A DNA stretch of 64,000 nucleotides. Origin: Ovoidimarina sp963698645. GTDB lineage: Bacteria > Pseudomonadota > Alphaproteobacteria > Rhodobacterales > Rhodobacteraceae. The stretch is taken from NCBI GenBank assembly GCA_963698645.1, contig CAVORP010000001.1, positions 310,001 to 374,000 of the forward strand, read 5' to 3'. Of the stretch, positions 34,328 to 42,200 are shown piece by piece; the stretch's first letter is position 1; every line of letters begins with the position of its first letter. Below the pieces are notes generated by a model. It had not been told where the DNA came from. It did not search any database and saw only the letters and a program-made list of their open reading frames with translations. A program made the translations under genes and the position numbers.

Positions 34328-35044
34328 TTAGCCCTTTTTTCGGGCAACCTGCAAAAACCGGGCCGCATCAAGAAACGCGGCCTTCTTGAGCGCGGCCACC
34401 CGGGTCGCCTCGTCGTCTTCGCCCCATTGCTCGACCTGCCAGATCTCGTCGACCAGCGCGGTCTCCCACAGAACCTCCGGTCGCTCGGCCTCCATTGCCG
34501 TCGCAACTCCCAAAACCAGCGACCCCGACAGACCCACCAGATCATGCAAGGCCGCGACCTCGAAGGCGGAGTACCCTGATATCGCCGCAGAAAAAGACGC
34601 CAGCGCCGCCGGATCCTGCGGCACCGGAATCACCCCTTTGGTAGAAACAAGGCGCGCCCCAAGGGCACTCTGCGCCCACGAGATCCAAGGGTCCCACGCC
34701 TCTTCCTGTCGCCGCAAAAGGGCCTCGGGATGCGTGGCCCGGTAGCAGACAAGGTCGGTTTCCCCATACCCCACCAGATGCGCCACAACCTCGTCAAAGC
34801 GCGGCGTGACCTTGTCGATCGCCGAGTTCGCCATGCGGGTAAAGACCATCGTCCCCGGATCGACCGTGTCCTCCTGCGCCTCCCATTCCGACGCCACGGC
34901 CCGGGCCAGATCGGCGGTCGGCAGAAGCAGCCGCGACTTTGCCGGTGTTCGGATCGGACGCCCGTCCAGCCGCACCTCGAACGCGGCATCGACCGGATCG
35001 ACCGAAACGGTCTTCCAGAACCGTCGCGCCGCCCATTCGCTCAT
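34328..35044 (-). CDS. Atp12-type F1-ATPase assembly chaperone
   Basis: A 238-residue protein of the ATP12 family, found in alphaproteobacteria and mitochondria, where it chaperones the alpha subunit of F1-ATPase. Signatures: the N-terminal ARRFWKTVSVDPVDAAFEV and DGRPIRTPAKSRLLLPT, ALARAV-like helix, TDLVCYRATHPEALLRRQEE with Trp-rich WDPWISWAQ, and C-terminal WGEDDEATRVAALKKAAFLDAARF. Location is the cytosol. The start overlaps the rluC-like stop by 4 bp, linking it to a crcB-rluC-atp12 unit. Confidence 0.92.
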   Translation of the reverse strand: MSEWAARRFWKTVSVDPVDAAFEVRLDGRPIRTPAKSRLLLPTADLARAVASEWEAQEDTVDPGTMVFTRMANSAIDKVTPRFDEVVAHLVGYGETDLVCYRATHPEALLRRQEEAWDPWISWAQSALGARLVSTKGVIPVPQDPAALASFSAAISGYSAFEVAALHDLVGLSGSLVLGVATAMEAERPEVLWETALVDEIWQVEQWGEDDEATRVAALKKAAFLDAARFLQVARKKG

Positions 35045-36081
35045 TCGACATCCTCGAACGGATCGACGGGGGCATCCGCCTCATGCCAGTCCAGCATGTC
35101 CCATGTCCGCCGCATATGCTCCGGCAACGGGGCGGTAAGCTGGATTTCAGCCCCCGTGATAGGGTGGCGGAACTTCAGGTGCCGGGCGTGCAAGTGAAGC
35201 TTGCGGCTGATCTCGCCGCCCAGTTGCGCGCCCCACCCTTCCCCAAGGTTTTCCTGACCCGAGCCGCCGTATTTTCCATCGCCGATGATCGGATGGCCGA
35301 TTTCGGCCATATGCGCGCGTAACTGGTGGGTCCGGCCGGTAATCGGGACCAGCGCCACCCAGGCCAGCCGGCCGCCCAACCCGGACACGACCGCATAATC
35401 GGTCGTCGCACGTTTTGCGCCCTCCGTCGCATCCACCTCGCGCGGATGGATACAATGCATCTTCTCGCCCTCGCCGCCCTTGCCATGCCCCGGTGCCTTG
35501 ACCAGCCCGAAACGCACCGTGCCCATCGCGGGCTTCGGCACGCCCGCCACCGCCGCCCAATAGATCTTCCGGGTCTCGCGTGACCGGAAGGCCTCGGTCA
35601 GCGCCTTGGCCACCGTCCGCGTGCGCGCCAGCAGAAGAACACCCGACGTATCCTTATCCAGCCGGTGCACAAGCCGCGGCTTCTCATCAAGCCCGAAACG
35701 AAGCGCCTCGGCCAATCCGTCCACATGAATGCTGACGCCCGATCCGCCCTGCGTCGGAAGCCCCGGCGGCTTGTTCAGTGCGATGATGTGATCGTCTTTC
35801 CACAGAACCGCCGCCTGAATCATCTTCGCATTGGCGGGGTCGACCGTGACCGCACTCCGCTTCGGCGCGGCTTGGTCCGGCAACGGCGGGATCCGCACGA
35901 TCTGCCCCGCCTCCAGTCGTGTGGCCGCCTTGACGCGCCCGCCATCGACCCGAACCTCGCCCTTGCGGCACATCTTCTCGATCTGCCCCTGCGTCACCAA
36001 AGGAAACCGGCGGCGAAACCAGCGGTCCAACCGCTGATCGCCCTCGTCTTCCGTAATCTCGACCGACTGGACCCGGCTCAT
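35041..36081 (-). CDS. rluC: RluA-family pseudouridine synthase (RluC-like)
   Basis: A 346-residue enzyme that isomerises uridine in 23S rRNA. An N-terminal S4 RNA-binding domain (RLDRWFRRRFPLVTQGQIEKM, KGEVRVDGGRVKA) precedes the catalytic core with RLVHRLDKDTSGVLLLA, whose Asp is the nucleophile, then ALTEAFRSRETRKIYWA and GRTHQLRAHMAEIGHPIIGD. RluC modifies positions 955, 2504 and 2580 in E. coli; the paralog assignment here is from overall form. The ATG at 36081 overlaps the crcB stop by 4 bp, and its stop overlaps the Atp12 gene by 4 bp. Confidence 0.9.
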   Translation of the reverse strand: MSRVQSVEITEDEGDQRLDRWFRRRFPLVTQGQIEKMCRKGEVRVDGGRVKAATRLEAGQIVRIPPLPDQAAPKRSAVTVDPANAKMIQAAVLWKDDHIIALNKPPGLPTQGGSGVSIHVDGLAEALRFGLDEKPRLVHRLDKDTSGVLLLARTRTVAKALTEAFRSRETRKIYWAAVAGVPKPAMGTVRFGLVKAPGHGKGGEGEKMHCIHPREVDATEGAKRATTDYAVVSGLGGRLAWVALVPITGRTHQLRAHMAEIGHPIIGDGKYGGSGQENLGEGWGAQLGGEISRKLHLHARHLKFRHPITGAEIQLTAPLPEHMRRTWDMLDWHEADAPVDPFEDVE

Positions 36082-36455
36082 GCAAAGACACTCCTTGCCA
36101 TCCATATCCCCAGAACCAGCGCACCGATCGACAGCACGACCGATAGCCCGACATAGGCCGCGGCCTGCCCGACATCGCCACGCTCCCACAGCGTCACGGC
36201 CTCCAGCGAGAACGCCGAAAACGTGGTGAACCCGCCCAGAAGCCCGGTCATCACGAAGGGGGCCCAATGGGTCAGACCCCGCTCAGCGGCCCAGACCACG
36301 AAGACCCCCATCAGAAGCGACCCCAGGATATTGACCCCCATGATCGCCACAGGAAATCCGGGACCGACAAGCCGCATCACGGCCACCCCCGCCAGATAGC
36401 GGGCCGACGCACCGAGCGCGCCACCAAGCGCAACCTGAAAGACCGTGAGAAACAT
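36078..36455 (-). CDS. crcB: Fluoride channel Fluc/CrcB
   Basis: A 125-residue four-helix membrane protein that exports fluoride as an antiparallel dimer. Typical motifs are GGALGASARYLAGV, MGVNILGSLLMGVFV, TGLLGGFTTFSAFSLEA with the phenylalanine pair of the pore, and a C-terminal helix VLSIGALVLGIWMA. Size is standard. No fluoride riboswitch is seen in the 31 bp before the start. It precedes rluC with a 4-bp overlap and follows rarA closely, so the four genes rarA-crcB-rluC-Atp12 are probably one unit. Confidence 0.95.
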   Translation of the reverse strand: MFLTVFQVALGGALGASARYLAGVAVMRLVGPGFPVAIMGVNILGSLLMGVFVVWAAERGLTHWAPFVMTGLLGGFTTFSAFSLEAVTLWERGDVGQAAAYVGLSVVLSIGALVLGIWMARSVFA

Positions 36456-36486
36456 GGGTCTCCCTTGCGTCCCATCCCCGGGGATG

Positions 36487-37806
36487 TCAACCGTCCCGGC
36501 GCTTGCCGCGCAGTTTGACGAACCAGTCCAGCCGCTTCTTCAACTCGCGCTCGAAGCCGCGTTCGACGGGCTGGTAATAGACCCCGCGCTTCATCGTCTC
36601 GGGGAAGTACTCCTGCCCCGAAAACCCATCCTCGGCATCGTGATCATAGGCATAGCCGTCGCCATATCCCTGCTCTTTCATCAACCCCGTGGGCGCGTTC
36701 AGGATATGCTTGGGCGGCGGCTCCGATCCGGTCTTGGCCGCCGCCGACATCGCCGATTTGTATCCCACGTAGGCGGCGTTCGATTTCGGGGCCAGCGCGA
36801 TGTAGATCACCGATTGCGCCAGCGCCAACTCGCCCTCGGGCGACCCCAGCCGCTCATATGTCTCCCAGGCATCGAGACAGATCCGCTGTGCCTGCGGGTC
36901 CGCCAGCCCGATATCCTCGATCGCCATCCTCGTGATCCGCCGCGCAAGGAATCGGGGATCTTCCCCGCCTGTCAGCATCCGCGCGAGCCAGTAAAGCGCG
37001 GCATCCGGATCTGACCCTCGAACCGATTTGTGCAGCGCCGAAATCAGGTTGTAATGGGCATCTCCCGACTTGTCGTATTGCGCCGCCCGCCGGCTCAGAC
37101 GCAACGACAGCGTCTTTGTGTCGATCTTCGCACCATCGCCCCACCCGGCGACCTGCTCCACAAGGTTCAGAAGCGCACGCCCGTCCCCGTCGGCCATCTC
37201 GATCAGGGCTTCCCGCGCCAGCCCGTCAAGCGGGAGCGCCTTGCCCAACTCGCGCTCGGCGCGCTGGACCAGCAATTCCAGATCGACCGGCGACAGACGC
37301 TCGAGAACAAGCACCTGCGCCCGGCTCATCAGCGCCGCGTTCAACTCGAAAGACGGGTTTTCGGTCGTCGCACCCACAAGCAGGATCGTCCCATCCTCCA
37401 TATGCGGCAGAAAGCCGTCCTGCTGCGCCTTGTTGAACCGGTGAATCTCGTCGACGAACAACAACGTCCCGCGCCCGTTGGCGCGGCGCATCTTCGCGGC
37501 CTCGAAAACTTTCTTCAGATCCGCGACACCGGTAAAGATCGCGCTGATCTGGACAAAGGCCAGATCGGTCTCATCCGCCAAAAGCCGCGCGATGGTGGTC
37601 TTGCCAACCCCCGGCGGCCCCCAGAAAATCACCGAGGACAATCGACCCGAGGCCAACATCGCCCCGAGCGGCGCATCGGGGCCCAGAACATGCGCCTGCC
37701 CGATCACATCGGCCAGCTTCGCCGGGCGCAACCGGTCGGCAAGCGGACGCGAGGCGCTGTCGGAAGACAGCGCCTCGGTCGAGGTCTGATCGAACAGGTC
37801 GGACAT
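36487..37806 (-). CDS. rarA: Replication-associated recombination protein A
   Basis: A 439-residue AAA+ ATPase acting at stalled replication forks. Walker A GPPGVGKTTIARLLA (about residues 63-77), Walker B LLFVDEIHRFNKAQQDG, sensor motif GATTENPSFELNAALMSRAQV and the C-terminal tetramerisation domain (HKSVRGSDPDAALYWLARML, YEGMKRGVYYQP-like end) are all present. Length matches RarA/MgsA. The 5' side lies 45 bp after the luxI stop on the same strand, so readthrough from the quorum-sensing genes is possible. Confidence 0.95.
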   Translation of the reverse strand: MSDLFDQTSTEALSSDSASRPLADRLRPAKLADVIGQAHVLGPDAPLGAMLASGRLSSVIFWGPPGVGKTTIARLLADETDLAFVQISAIFTGVADLKKVFEAAKMRRANGRGTLLFVDEIHRFNKAQQDGFLPHMEDGTILLVGATTENPSFELNAALMSRAQVLVLERLSPVDLELLVQRAERELGKALPLDGLAREALIEMADGDGRALLNLVEQVAGWGDGAKIDTKTLSLRLSRRAAQYDKSGDAHYNLISALHKSVRGSDPDAALYWLARMLTGGEDPRFLARRITRMAIEDIGLADPQAQRICLDAWETYERLGSPEGELALAQSVIYIALAPKSNAAYVGYKSAMSAAAKTGSEPPPKHILNAPTGLMKEQGYGDGYAYDHDAEDGFSGQEYFPETMKRGVYYQPVERGFERELKKRLDWFVKLRGKRRDG

Positions 37807-37851
37807 GACCCGATCGTATCCCGGGGACAGCCCCGGGTGAAGAGACCAATG

Positions 37852-38439
37852 CTAGTGCAGGTTCGAATGCAACCGCATCAGGATCGCCTGATTGTCGGAA
37901 CCGCCGATATCAAGACAGGGGCCCACATGCTCGGTCTGATAGCCAAGCCGCCGCATCCAGCGCATCCAGGCCCGTGGGCACAGGGCGATCAACTGCGACG
38001 CGCCCTCTTCGCGTGCCGTCTTGACCATCTGGCCCATCAGGTTGGCCTGTACCTTGACGCGAAGCTGCGCGGGCACATGCGGCGCGACGAACACGCGGCT
38101 CGCCTCCCAGATATGCGGGTCGACCGGCGCCGGCGCATACAGAAGATCGGAAGGAATCGACTCCAAAAGCCCGTTCTGCGCGTCGCGGATCATGTAGGAA
38201 TAGATCCCGCAGCGTGCCGTGGTGGGCGTCAGCCGGATCCCGGCAAGAACCTCGCCCAGATGGTGCACCGCGATCCACCTGCTCTGCGGCGTATCGTACT
38301 GGTCGAACTCCATTCCGTCGGTCTCGGGAAGATCCCAGTTCCGCTGCACGATAAAGGTTTCGCGTCGTGCACGCAGGATATCGGTGAAAAGCTCGCCGTG
38401 GATGTGCATGTTGCGAAAGGAAAGAGTAGTCGTCTGCAT
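37852..38439 (-). CDS. luxI: Acyl-homoserine-lactone synthase
   Basis: A 195-residue LuxI-type enzyme that makes an N-acyl-homoserine lactone from S-adenosylmethionine and an acyl-ACP. The invariant residues of the family are present: Arg and Phe in LRARRETFIVQRNW with the Trp, the acidic group in GMEFDQYDT, Arg in AGIRLTPT, and Glu and Arg in WEASRVFV. The acyl chain cannot be predicted. The ATG has a GGAGG ribosome site. It follows the luxR gene by 53 bp on the same strand, the usual pairing for an autoregulated quorum-sensing circuit. No lux box is clear in the short gap. Confidence 0.95.
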   Translation of the reverse strand: MQTTTLSFRNMHIHGELFTDILRARRETFIVQRNWDLPETDGMEFDQYDTPQSRWIAVHHLGEVLAGIRLTPTTARCGIYSYMIRDAQNGLLESIPSDLLYAPAPVDPHIWEASRVFVAPHVPAQLRVKVQANLMGQMVKTAREEGASQLIALCPRAWMRWMRRLGYQTEHVGPCLDIGGSDNQAILMRLHSNLH

Positions 38440-38492
38440 TGTAAGCCTCCAGCTTGGTTGGGTTGAAAAACCTTCCAGCCAGGGCGCGCCTG

Positions 38493-39137
38493 TCAGAGCA
38501 GCTTGTACTCCTGTGCCCGTTGGATCGCCTCGGCCGTCGTGCGCGCATAAAGACGCTCACGGGCCGATTTCAGCCTTGCCTTCAACGCGCTTTCCGAAAT
38601 TCCCAGCAGGGCAGCTGCTTCCGCATAGCGACTTCCCGAAGCGACAAGCCTCAGCGCATGACGTTGCGCGTCGGTCAGACTCTCCGGCGGCGTCGATGCG
38701 TCATGCAGTAGTTTGACCGTTTCAAAAATCTGTTCGATTTCATCATCGGTGAATTCCCGATCCGACCGCGCGAACCCACCGATCGTCCGTGACGAAAGGT
38801 GTCCATGGGAAACCGCGATACCAAAGTTCAGATCGAACTCCGCGGCCTGTCCAAGAACATTGTGCGGATCTGGAAAATCCAATCCGCTCCAGCGCGACGT
38901 ACCTGTCGTTGAAAACCCCCACGATACAAGCGGATCACAAAGCATATATCCACGTGTCGTATAGCGCTCGATCCATGCCGGATCGTAGGTCTGCACCATG
39001 ATATGTGCCGAAGCAAACCTGATATGCAGTCCAAGCGCATAGCCCGTTGGAGCAAGGCGCCTCAACCGCGCCAAGCCCAATTCAATGTTTGTTTGATCCG
39101 ATCCTTGACTAAGCACGATCTCACCATTTTCGCCCAA
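38493..39137 (-). CDS. luxR: LuxR-family autoinducer-binding regulator
   Basis: A roughly 214-residue regulator. The autoinducer-binding domain (about 20-150) has the conserved Trp, Tyr, Asp and Trp of the pocket in YDPAWIERYTTRGYMLCDP and TSRWSGLDF. The C-terminal helix-turn-helix is divergent: where LuxR proteins have LTxRExEVL it reads LTDAQRHALRLV, and the recognition helix reads ISESALKARLKSARERL, without the usual TVxxH. DNA binding is still likely, with unusual specificity. The start at 39137 is TTG and lacks a good ribosome site; a GTG some codons later may be used. It lies upstream of luxI. Confidence 0.88.
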   Translation of the reverse strand: MGENGEIVLSQGSDQTNIELGLARLRRLAPTGYALGLHIRFASAHIMVQTYDPAWIERYTTRGYMLCDPLVSWGFSTTGTSRWSGLDFPDPHNVLGQAAEFDLNFGIAVSHGHLSSRTIGGFARSDREFTDDEIEQIFETVKLLHDASTPPESLTDAQRHALRLVASGSRYAEAAALLGISESALKARLKSARERLYARTTAEAIQRAQEYKLL

Positions 39138-39152
39138 CTGATACTTTTAGAC

Positions 39153-39177
39153 AAGTTGCGCGCGTCGAGGTCAACTT
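39153..39177. promoter_or_regulatory. Candidate operator dyad upstream of luxR
   Basis: AAGTTG at 39153-39158 and CAACTT at 39172-39177 form an inverted repeat with a 13-base gap in the 84 bp between luxR and the divergent small gene. It is 25 bp overall, slightly longer than a classical 20-bp lux box. Position suits control of either gene; the short arms make chance possible. Confidence 0.3.
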
Positions 39178-39221
39178 TAAAGTGTATCGAAAGGCATGTT
39201 TGCTAAACCAGGAGGCGAGTT

Positions 39222-39398
39222 TTGGCCGACGAGCGACCGGATCCCATAAAACACCTGAATGCGTTGCCCGACAAAGAGCGCCTGGACTTGCTGACATTCA
39301 TCAAAGTAAGCGCAGATCCGACCACCGCGGACGAGGCCGAGTACCTTCGGGCTGTGATGCGGCTGAAGGGCTCGAAGCCGCCGGAGCGGCCTAGCTAG
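39222..39398 (+). CDS. Small hypothetical protein (58 aa) divergent from luxR
   Basis: A TTG-started frame of 58 codons with an excellent GGAGG ribosome site (39211-39215, 6 bases before the start). The product, beginning MADERPDPIKHLNALPDKER, is charged and helical, with a Pro-rich basic tail (KGSKPPERPS). It has no membrane segment or recognisable motif. It is divergent from luxR, sharing its 84-bp upstream region, and ends just before a bidirectional terminator facing rplQ. The ribosome site and codon pattern support a real gene; a regulatory role in the luxR-luxI circuit is only a guess from position. Confidence 0.65.
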   Translation: MADERPDPIKHLNALPDKERLDLLTFIKVSADPTTADEAEYLRAVMRLKGSKPPERPS

Positions 39399-39402
39399 CC
39401 AC

Positions 39403-39428
39403 GCCAAAGCCGGTCTCCCGGCTTCGGC
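39403..39428. terminator. Bidirectional terminator between small gene and rplQ
   Basis: A stem of AAGCCGG/CCGGCTT around the loop TCTC, extended by GCC/GGC beyond one mismatch, spans 39403-39428. It lies 4 bp after the stop of the 58-codon gene and 22 bp after the rplQ stop on the other strand, so it can end both converging transcripts. T-runs are weak on both sides. Confidence 0.6.
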
Positions 39429-39450
39429 AAGCTCTTTGTGTCGACCGGGT

Positions 39451-39867
39451 TCAGTCTTCGGCTTCTTCCGCGGCGACGCGTGCCTTGTCAGCCGCGCCCT
39501 TCGCCGCCGGATCCCGATCCACCAGCTCGACAATCGCCATGGGCGCCATGTCGCCATAGCGGAAGCCCGCCTTCAGGACGCGAACATATCCGCCCGGACG
39601 CTCGGCATAACGCGGGCCCAGAACGGCGAACAGCTTCTCGACATGGGAATCCTGCTTCAACCGCGACGCGGCCTGACGCCGCGCATGCAGGTCGCCGCGC
39701 TTTCCAAGCGTGATCAGCTTGTCCGCGATCCGCTTCAATTCCTTGGCTTTCGGCAGGGTCGTCTTGATCTGCTCATGCTCGATCAGCGATCCGGCCATGT
39801 TTGCGAACAACGCCTTGCGATGTTCATGGGTGCGATTCAGGCGGCGATAGCCCCGTGCGTGACGCAT
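39451..39867 (-). CDS. rplQ: 50S ribosomal protein L17
   Basis: A 138-residue L17 at the polypeptide exit tunnel. N-terminal RHARGYRRLNRTHEHRKALFANM and IEHEQIKTTLPKAKELKRIADKLITLGK are family-defining. The C-terminal extension (KGAADKARVAAEEAED) is acidic and alanine-rich, as in other alphaproteobacteria. It ends the alpha operon rpsM-rpsK-rpoA-rplQ; 142 bp with a GC-rich stem-loop separate it from rpoA. Confidence 0.97.
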   Translation of the reverse strand: MRHARGYRRLNRTHEHRKALFANMAGSLIEHEQIKTTLPKAKELKRIADKLITLGKRGDLHARRQAASRLKQDSHVEKLFAVLGPRYAERPGGYVRVLKAGFRYGDMAPMAIVELVDRDPAAKGAADKARVAAEEAED

Positions 39868-39968
39868 GTGTCTTCTCCTTCTTGCCCTCTACGGGCGATT
39901 TTGCTTTGTCCGACGGTCAGATGCGTGTCTGCCGCTCTCCTTGGGGCACCATGCCCGGTCGTCTGGCC

Positions 39969-39991
39969 GACCCCGGATCGGTCCCGGGGTC
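39969..39991 (-). terminator. Stem-loop between rpoA and rplQ
   Basis: GACCCCGG (39969-39976) and CCGGGGTC (39984-39991) form an 8-bp stem with a 7-base loop in the gap between rpoA and rplQ. It lacks a T-run, so partial termination or RNA processing is more likely than full stop. Confidence 0.5.
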
Positions 39992-40009
39992 GCGCCTGTT
40001 TCCAAGACC

Positions 40010-41026
40010 CTAGAAAAAGTCTTCGAATTTCTTCGCCAGATCCTCGATGTTCTCCGGCGGCCATTCCTCGACATCCATGCCAAGGTGCAGGCCCATGCCC
40101 GAAAGCACTTCCTTGATCTCGTTCAGCGACTTGCGGCCAAAGTTCGGCGTGCGCAGCATCTCTGCTTCGGTTTTCTGGATCAGATCCCCGATATAGACGA
40201 TATTGTCGTTCTTCAGGCAGTTCGCCGAACGTACCGAAAGCTCCAGCTCGTCGACCTTCTTCAGAAGCAGCGGGTTGAACTCCAGCCCGTCGTCTTCCAT
40301 GTCCGTCCGCGCCGATTCCGGCTCGTCGAAATTCACGAAGATCGAAAGCTGATCCTGCAAGATCCGCGCGGCATAGGCCACCGCATCGTCAGGCGTGACC
40401 GAGCCGTCGGTTTCCAGCTTCAGCGTCAGCTTGTCATAGTCCAGAACCTGCCCCTCGCGGGTCGGCTGGACGTCATAACTCACCTTGCGGACCGGGGAAT
40501 AGATCGCATCCACCGGGATCAGGCCGATCGGTGCGTCCTCCGGGCGGTTCTTGTCGGCTGCGACATAGCCTTTGCCGACATTGACCGTCAGTTCGATGAA
40601 CAGATCGGCACCCTCGTCCAGGTGACAGATCACGTGTTCCTTGTTCAGGATCTCGATACCGGCACTTTCCGAGATATCGCCAGCGGTCACGACCGCCGGG
40701 CCTTTCGCCGAGATCGACAGCCGCTTCGGGCCCTCGACTTCCATCCGGATCGCCACGCCCTTGAGGTTCAGGACGATGTCGGTCACGTCCTCACGAACAC
40801 CCGCCACCGACGAGAACTCGTGCAAGACGTTGTCGATCTGCGCGCTGGTGATGGCCGCACCCTGCAGGGACGACATCAGAATACGCCGCAGAGCGTTTCC
40901 AAGCGTCAGGCCAAAGCCCCGCTCCAGCGGTTCGGCGATAACCGTCGCTTGCCGCGCCGGGTCGTTGCCGGGCTTCACTTCAAGCTGCGTCGGCTTGATC
41001 AATTCCTGCCAGTTCTTATGGATCAT
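40010..41026 (-). CDS. rpoA: DNA-directed RNA polymerase subunit alpha
   Basis: A 338-residue alpha subunit. The N-terminal dimerisation and assembly domain shows EPLERGFGLTLGNALRRILMSSLQG and KLTLKLETDGSVTPDDAVAYAARI; the C-terminal domain that contacts UP elements and activators shows ELELSVRSANCLKNDNIVYIGDLI and RTPNFGRKSLNEIKEVLSGMGLHLG. Length is standard for the group. It follows rpsK by 115 bp in the same unit. Confidence 0.98.
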   Translation of the reverse strand: MIHKNWQELIKPTQLEVKPGNDPARQATVIAEPLERGFGLTLGNALRRILMSSLQGAAITSAQIDNVLHEFSSVAGVREDVTDIVLNLKGVAIRMEVEGPKRLSISAKGPAVVTAGDISESAGIEILNKEHVICHLDEGADLFIELTVNVGKGYVAADKNRPEDAPIGLIPVDAIYSPVRKVSYDVQPTREGQVLDYDKLTLKLETDGSVTPDDAVAYAARILQDQLSIFVNFDEPESARTDMEDDGLEFNPLLLKKVDELELSVRSANCLKNDNIVYIGDLIQKTEAEMLRTPNFGRKSLNEIKEVLSGMGLHLGMDVEEWPPENIEDLAKKFEDFF

Positions 41027-41141
41027 GCGTGTCTCCTCAATTCCTGTCGCGCGCCCATGTCCAAAGGCGGTTGACTCCCGAGGTTCAAAATGACGTCACC
41101 GGACCGCGGGAAACCGCAGCCCGGCAGGATAACCTAAAGCC

Positions 41142-41534
41142 TTAGACGCGGCGGCGCTTCGGCGGGCGGCAACCGTTGTGTGCGATCGGGGTGACATCAC
41201 GGATCGAGGTGATGTTGAATCCGACAGCCGCCAGTGCCCGAAGCGCGCTTTCACGGCCCGAACCCGGACCCTGCACTTCGACTTCCAAAGTCCGCACACC
41301 ATGCTCCTGCGCCTTCCGGCCCGCATCTTCTGCGGCCATCTGCGCGGCATAAGGCGTCGACTTCCGCGACCCCTTGAAACCCATTGTTCCGGCCGAAGAC
41401 CATGCAATCGCATTGCCCTGTACGTCCGAGATCAGGATCTTGGTGTTGTTGAACGAAGAGTTCACATGCGCCACACCAGCGGCGATGTTCTTGGAGACCT
41501 TCTTCTTGCCCCCGCGACGGGTATCACGTGCCAT
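41142..41534 (-). CDS. rpsK: 30S ribosomal protein S11
   Basis: A 130-residue S11 of the platform. GVAHVNSSFNNTKILISDVQGNAI, SAGTMGFKGSRKSTPYAAQMAA and the terminal VTPIAHNGCRPPKRRRV are diagnostic. It starts 12 bp after rpsM with a GGAGG-type ribosome site. Normal length and composition. Confidence 0.98.
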   Translation of the reverse strand: MARDTRRGGKKKVSKNIAAGVAHVNSSFNNTKILISDVQGNAIAWSSAGTMGFKGSRKSTPYAAQMAAEDAGRKAQEHGVRTLEVEVQGPGSGRESALRALAAVGFNITSIRDVTPIAHNGCRPPKRRRV

Positions 41535-41546
41535 GGGTGCGCCTCC

Positions 41547-41915
41547 TTATTTCTTCTTGCCGGCGATTGCTTTCGCCGGACCTTTGCGCGTGCGCGCATT
41601 GGTATGGGTACGCTGGCCGCGCACAGGCAGGTTGCGGCGATGACGCAGGCCGCGGTAGCAGCCAAGGTCCATCAGACGCTTGATGTTCATCTGCACGTCG
41701 CGGCGCAGATCGCCCTCGACGGTGAAGTTCGCATCGATATGCTCGCGAATGGCCAGCACTTCGGAATCCGACAGCTGGTTCACTCGGCGCGAAAGATCGA
41801 TGCCGGTTGCTTCGCAGATGGAGCGGGCCGACGAAGGGCCAATTCCGGTGATGTAGGTCAGGGCGATTGGAACCCGCTTTGCAGTCGGGATGTTGACGCC
41901 GGCAATACGTGCCAC
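41547..41915 (-). CDS. rpsM: 30S ribosomal protein S13
   Basis: A 122-residue S13 of the head, contacting the P-site tRNA. Begins ARIAGVNIPTAKRVPIALTYI and ends with the basic tail GQRTHTNARTRKGPAKAIAGKKK. It heads the alpha operon, 285 bp after adk. That gap holds no gene but carries a good sigma-70 promoter (42071-42099). Confidence 0.98.
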   Translation of the reverse strand: MARIAGVNIPTAKRVPIALTYITGIGPSSARSICEATGIDLSRRVNQLSDSEVLAIREHIDANFTVEGDLRRDVQMNIKRLMDLGCYRGLRHRRNLPVRGQRTHTNARTRKGPAKAIAGKKK

Positions 41916-42070
41916 GTAGGACTTCCTTTCGTTGCGGGTCCGTCGTTCCAGACCCTTTTTTCACAACGTCAAGCCCGAGGCGTTTTGGGCCACGGGCTGC
42001 GCTTCGGTTTATGATCCTGGCTTGCGGGGGCGACCCGCGAAACCAAACGATTCTCTAACAGAGATGGGGT

Positions 42071-42099
42071 GGAATAAGGGGGATCGTTCGGGGCGTCAA
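42071..42099 (-). promoter_or_regulatory. Candidate sigma-70 promoter of rpsM-rpsK-rpoA-rplQ
   Basis: On the minus strand TTGACG (42094-42099) and TATTCC (42071-42076) are exactly 17 bp apart, and a second TTGACA lies 5 bp further up (42105-42110). Transcription would start near 42064, giving a leader of about 150 nt before rpsM. The rest of the 42-kb gap between adk and rpsM shows no gene. Confidence 0.55.
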
Positions 42100-42200
42100 G
42101 GCTATGTCAAGGAATATTTGCTCCGATCCGCTGGTGCTTCGTTCTCGGCCCGCAAACACCACCGGTTGATCTGCCCCTGACCTCCTCCTGGCAATCGGCG

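Noticed and set aside
36456..36486. Fluoride riboswitch before crcB
   Set aside because: Only 31 bp separate crcB from rarA, too short for the aptamer, and no GGNGAUG-like core is present.
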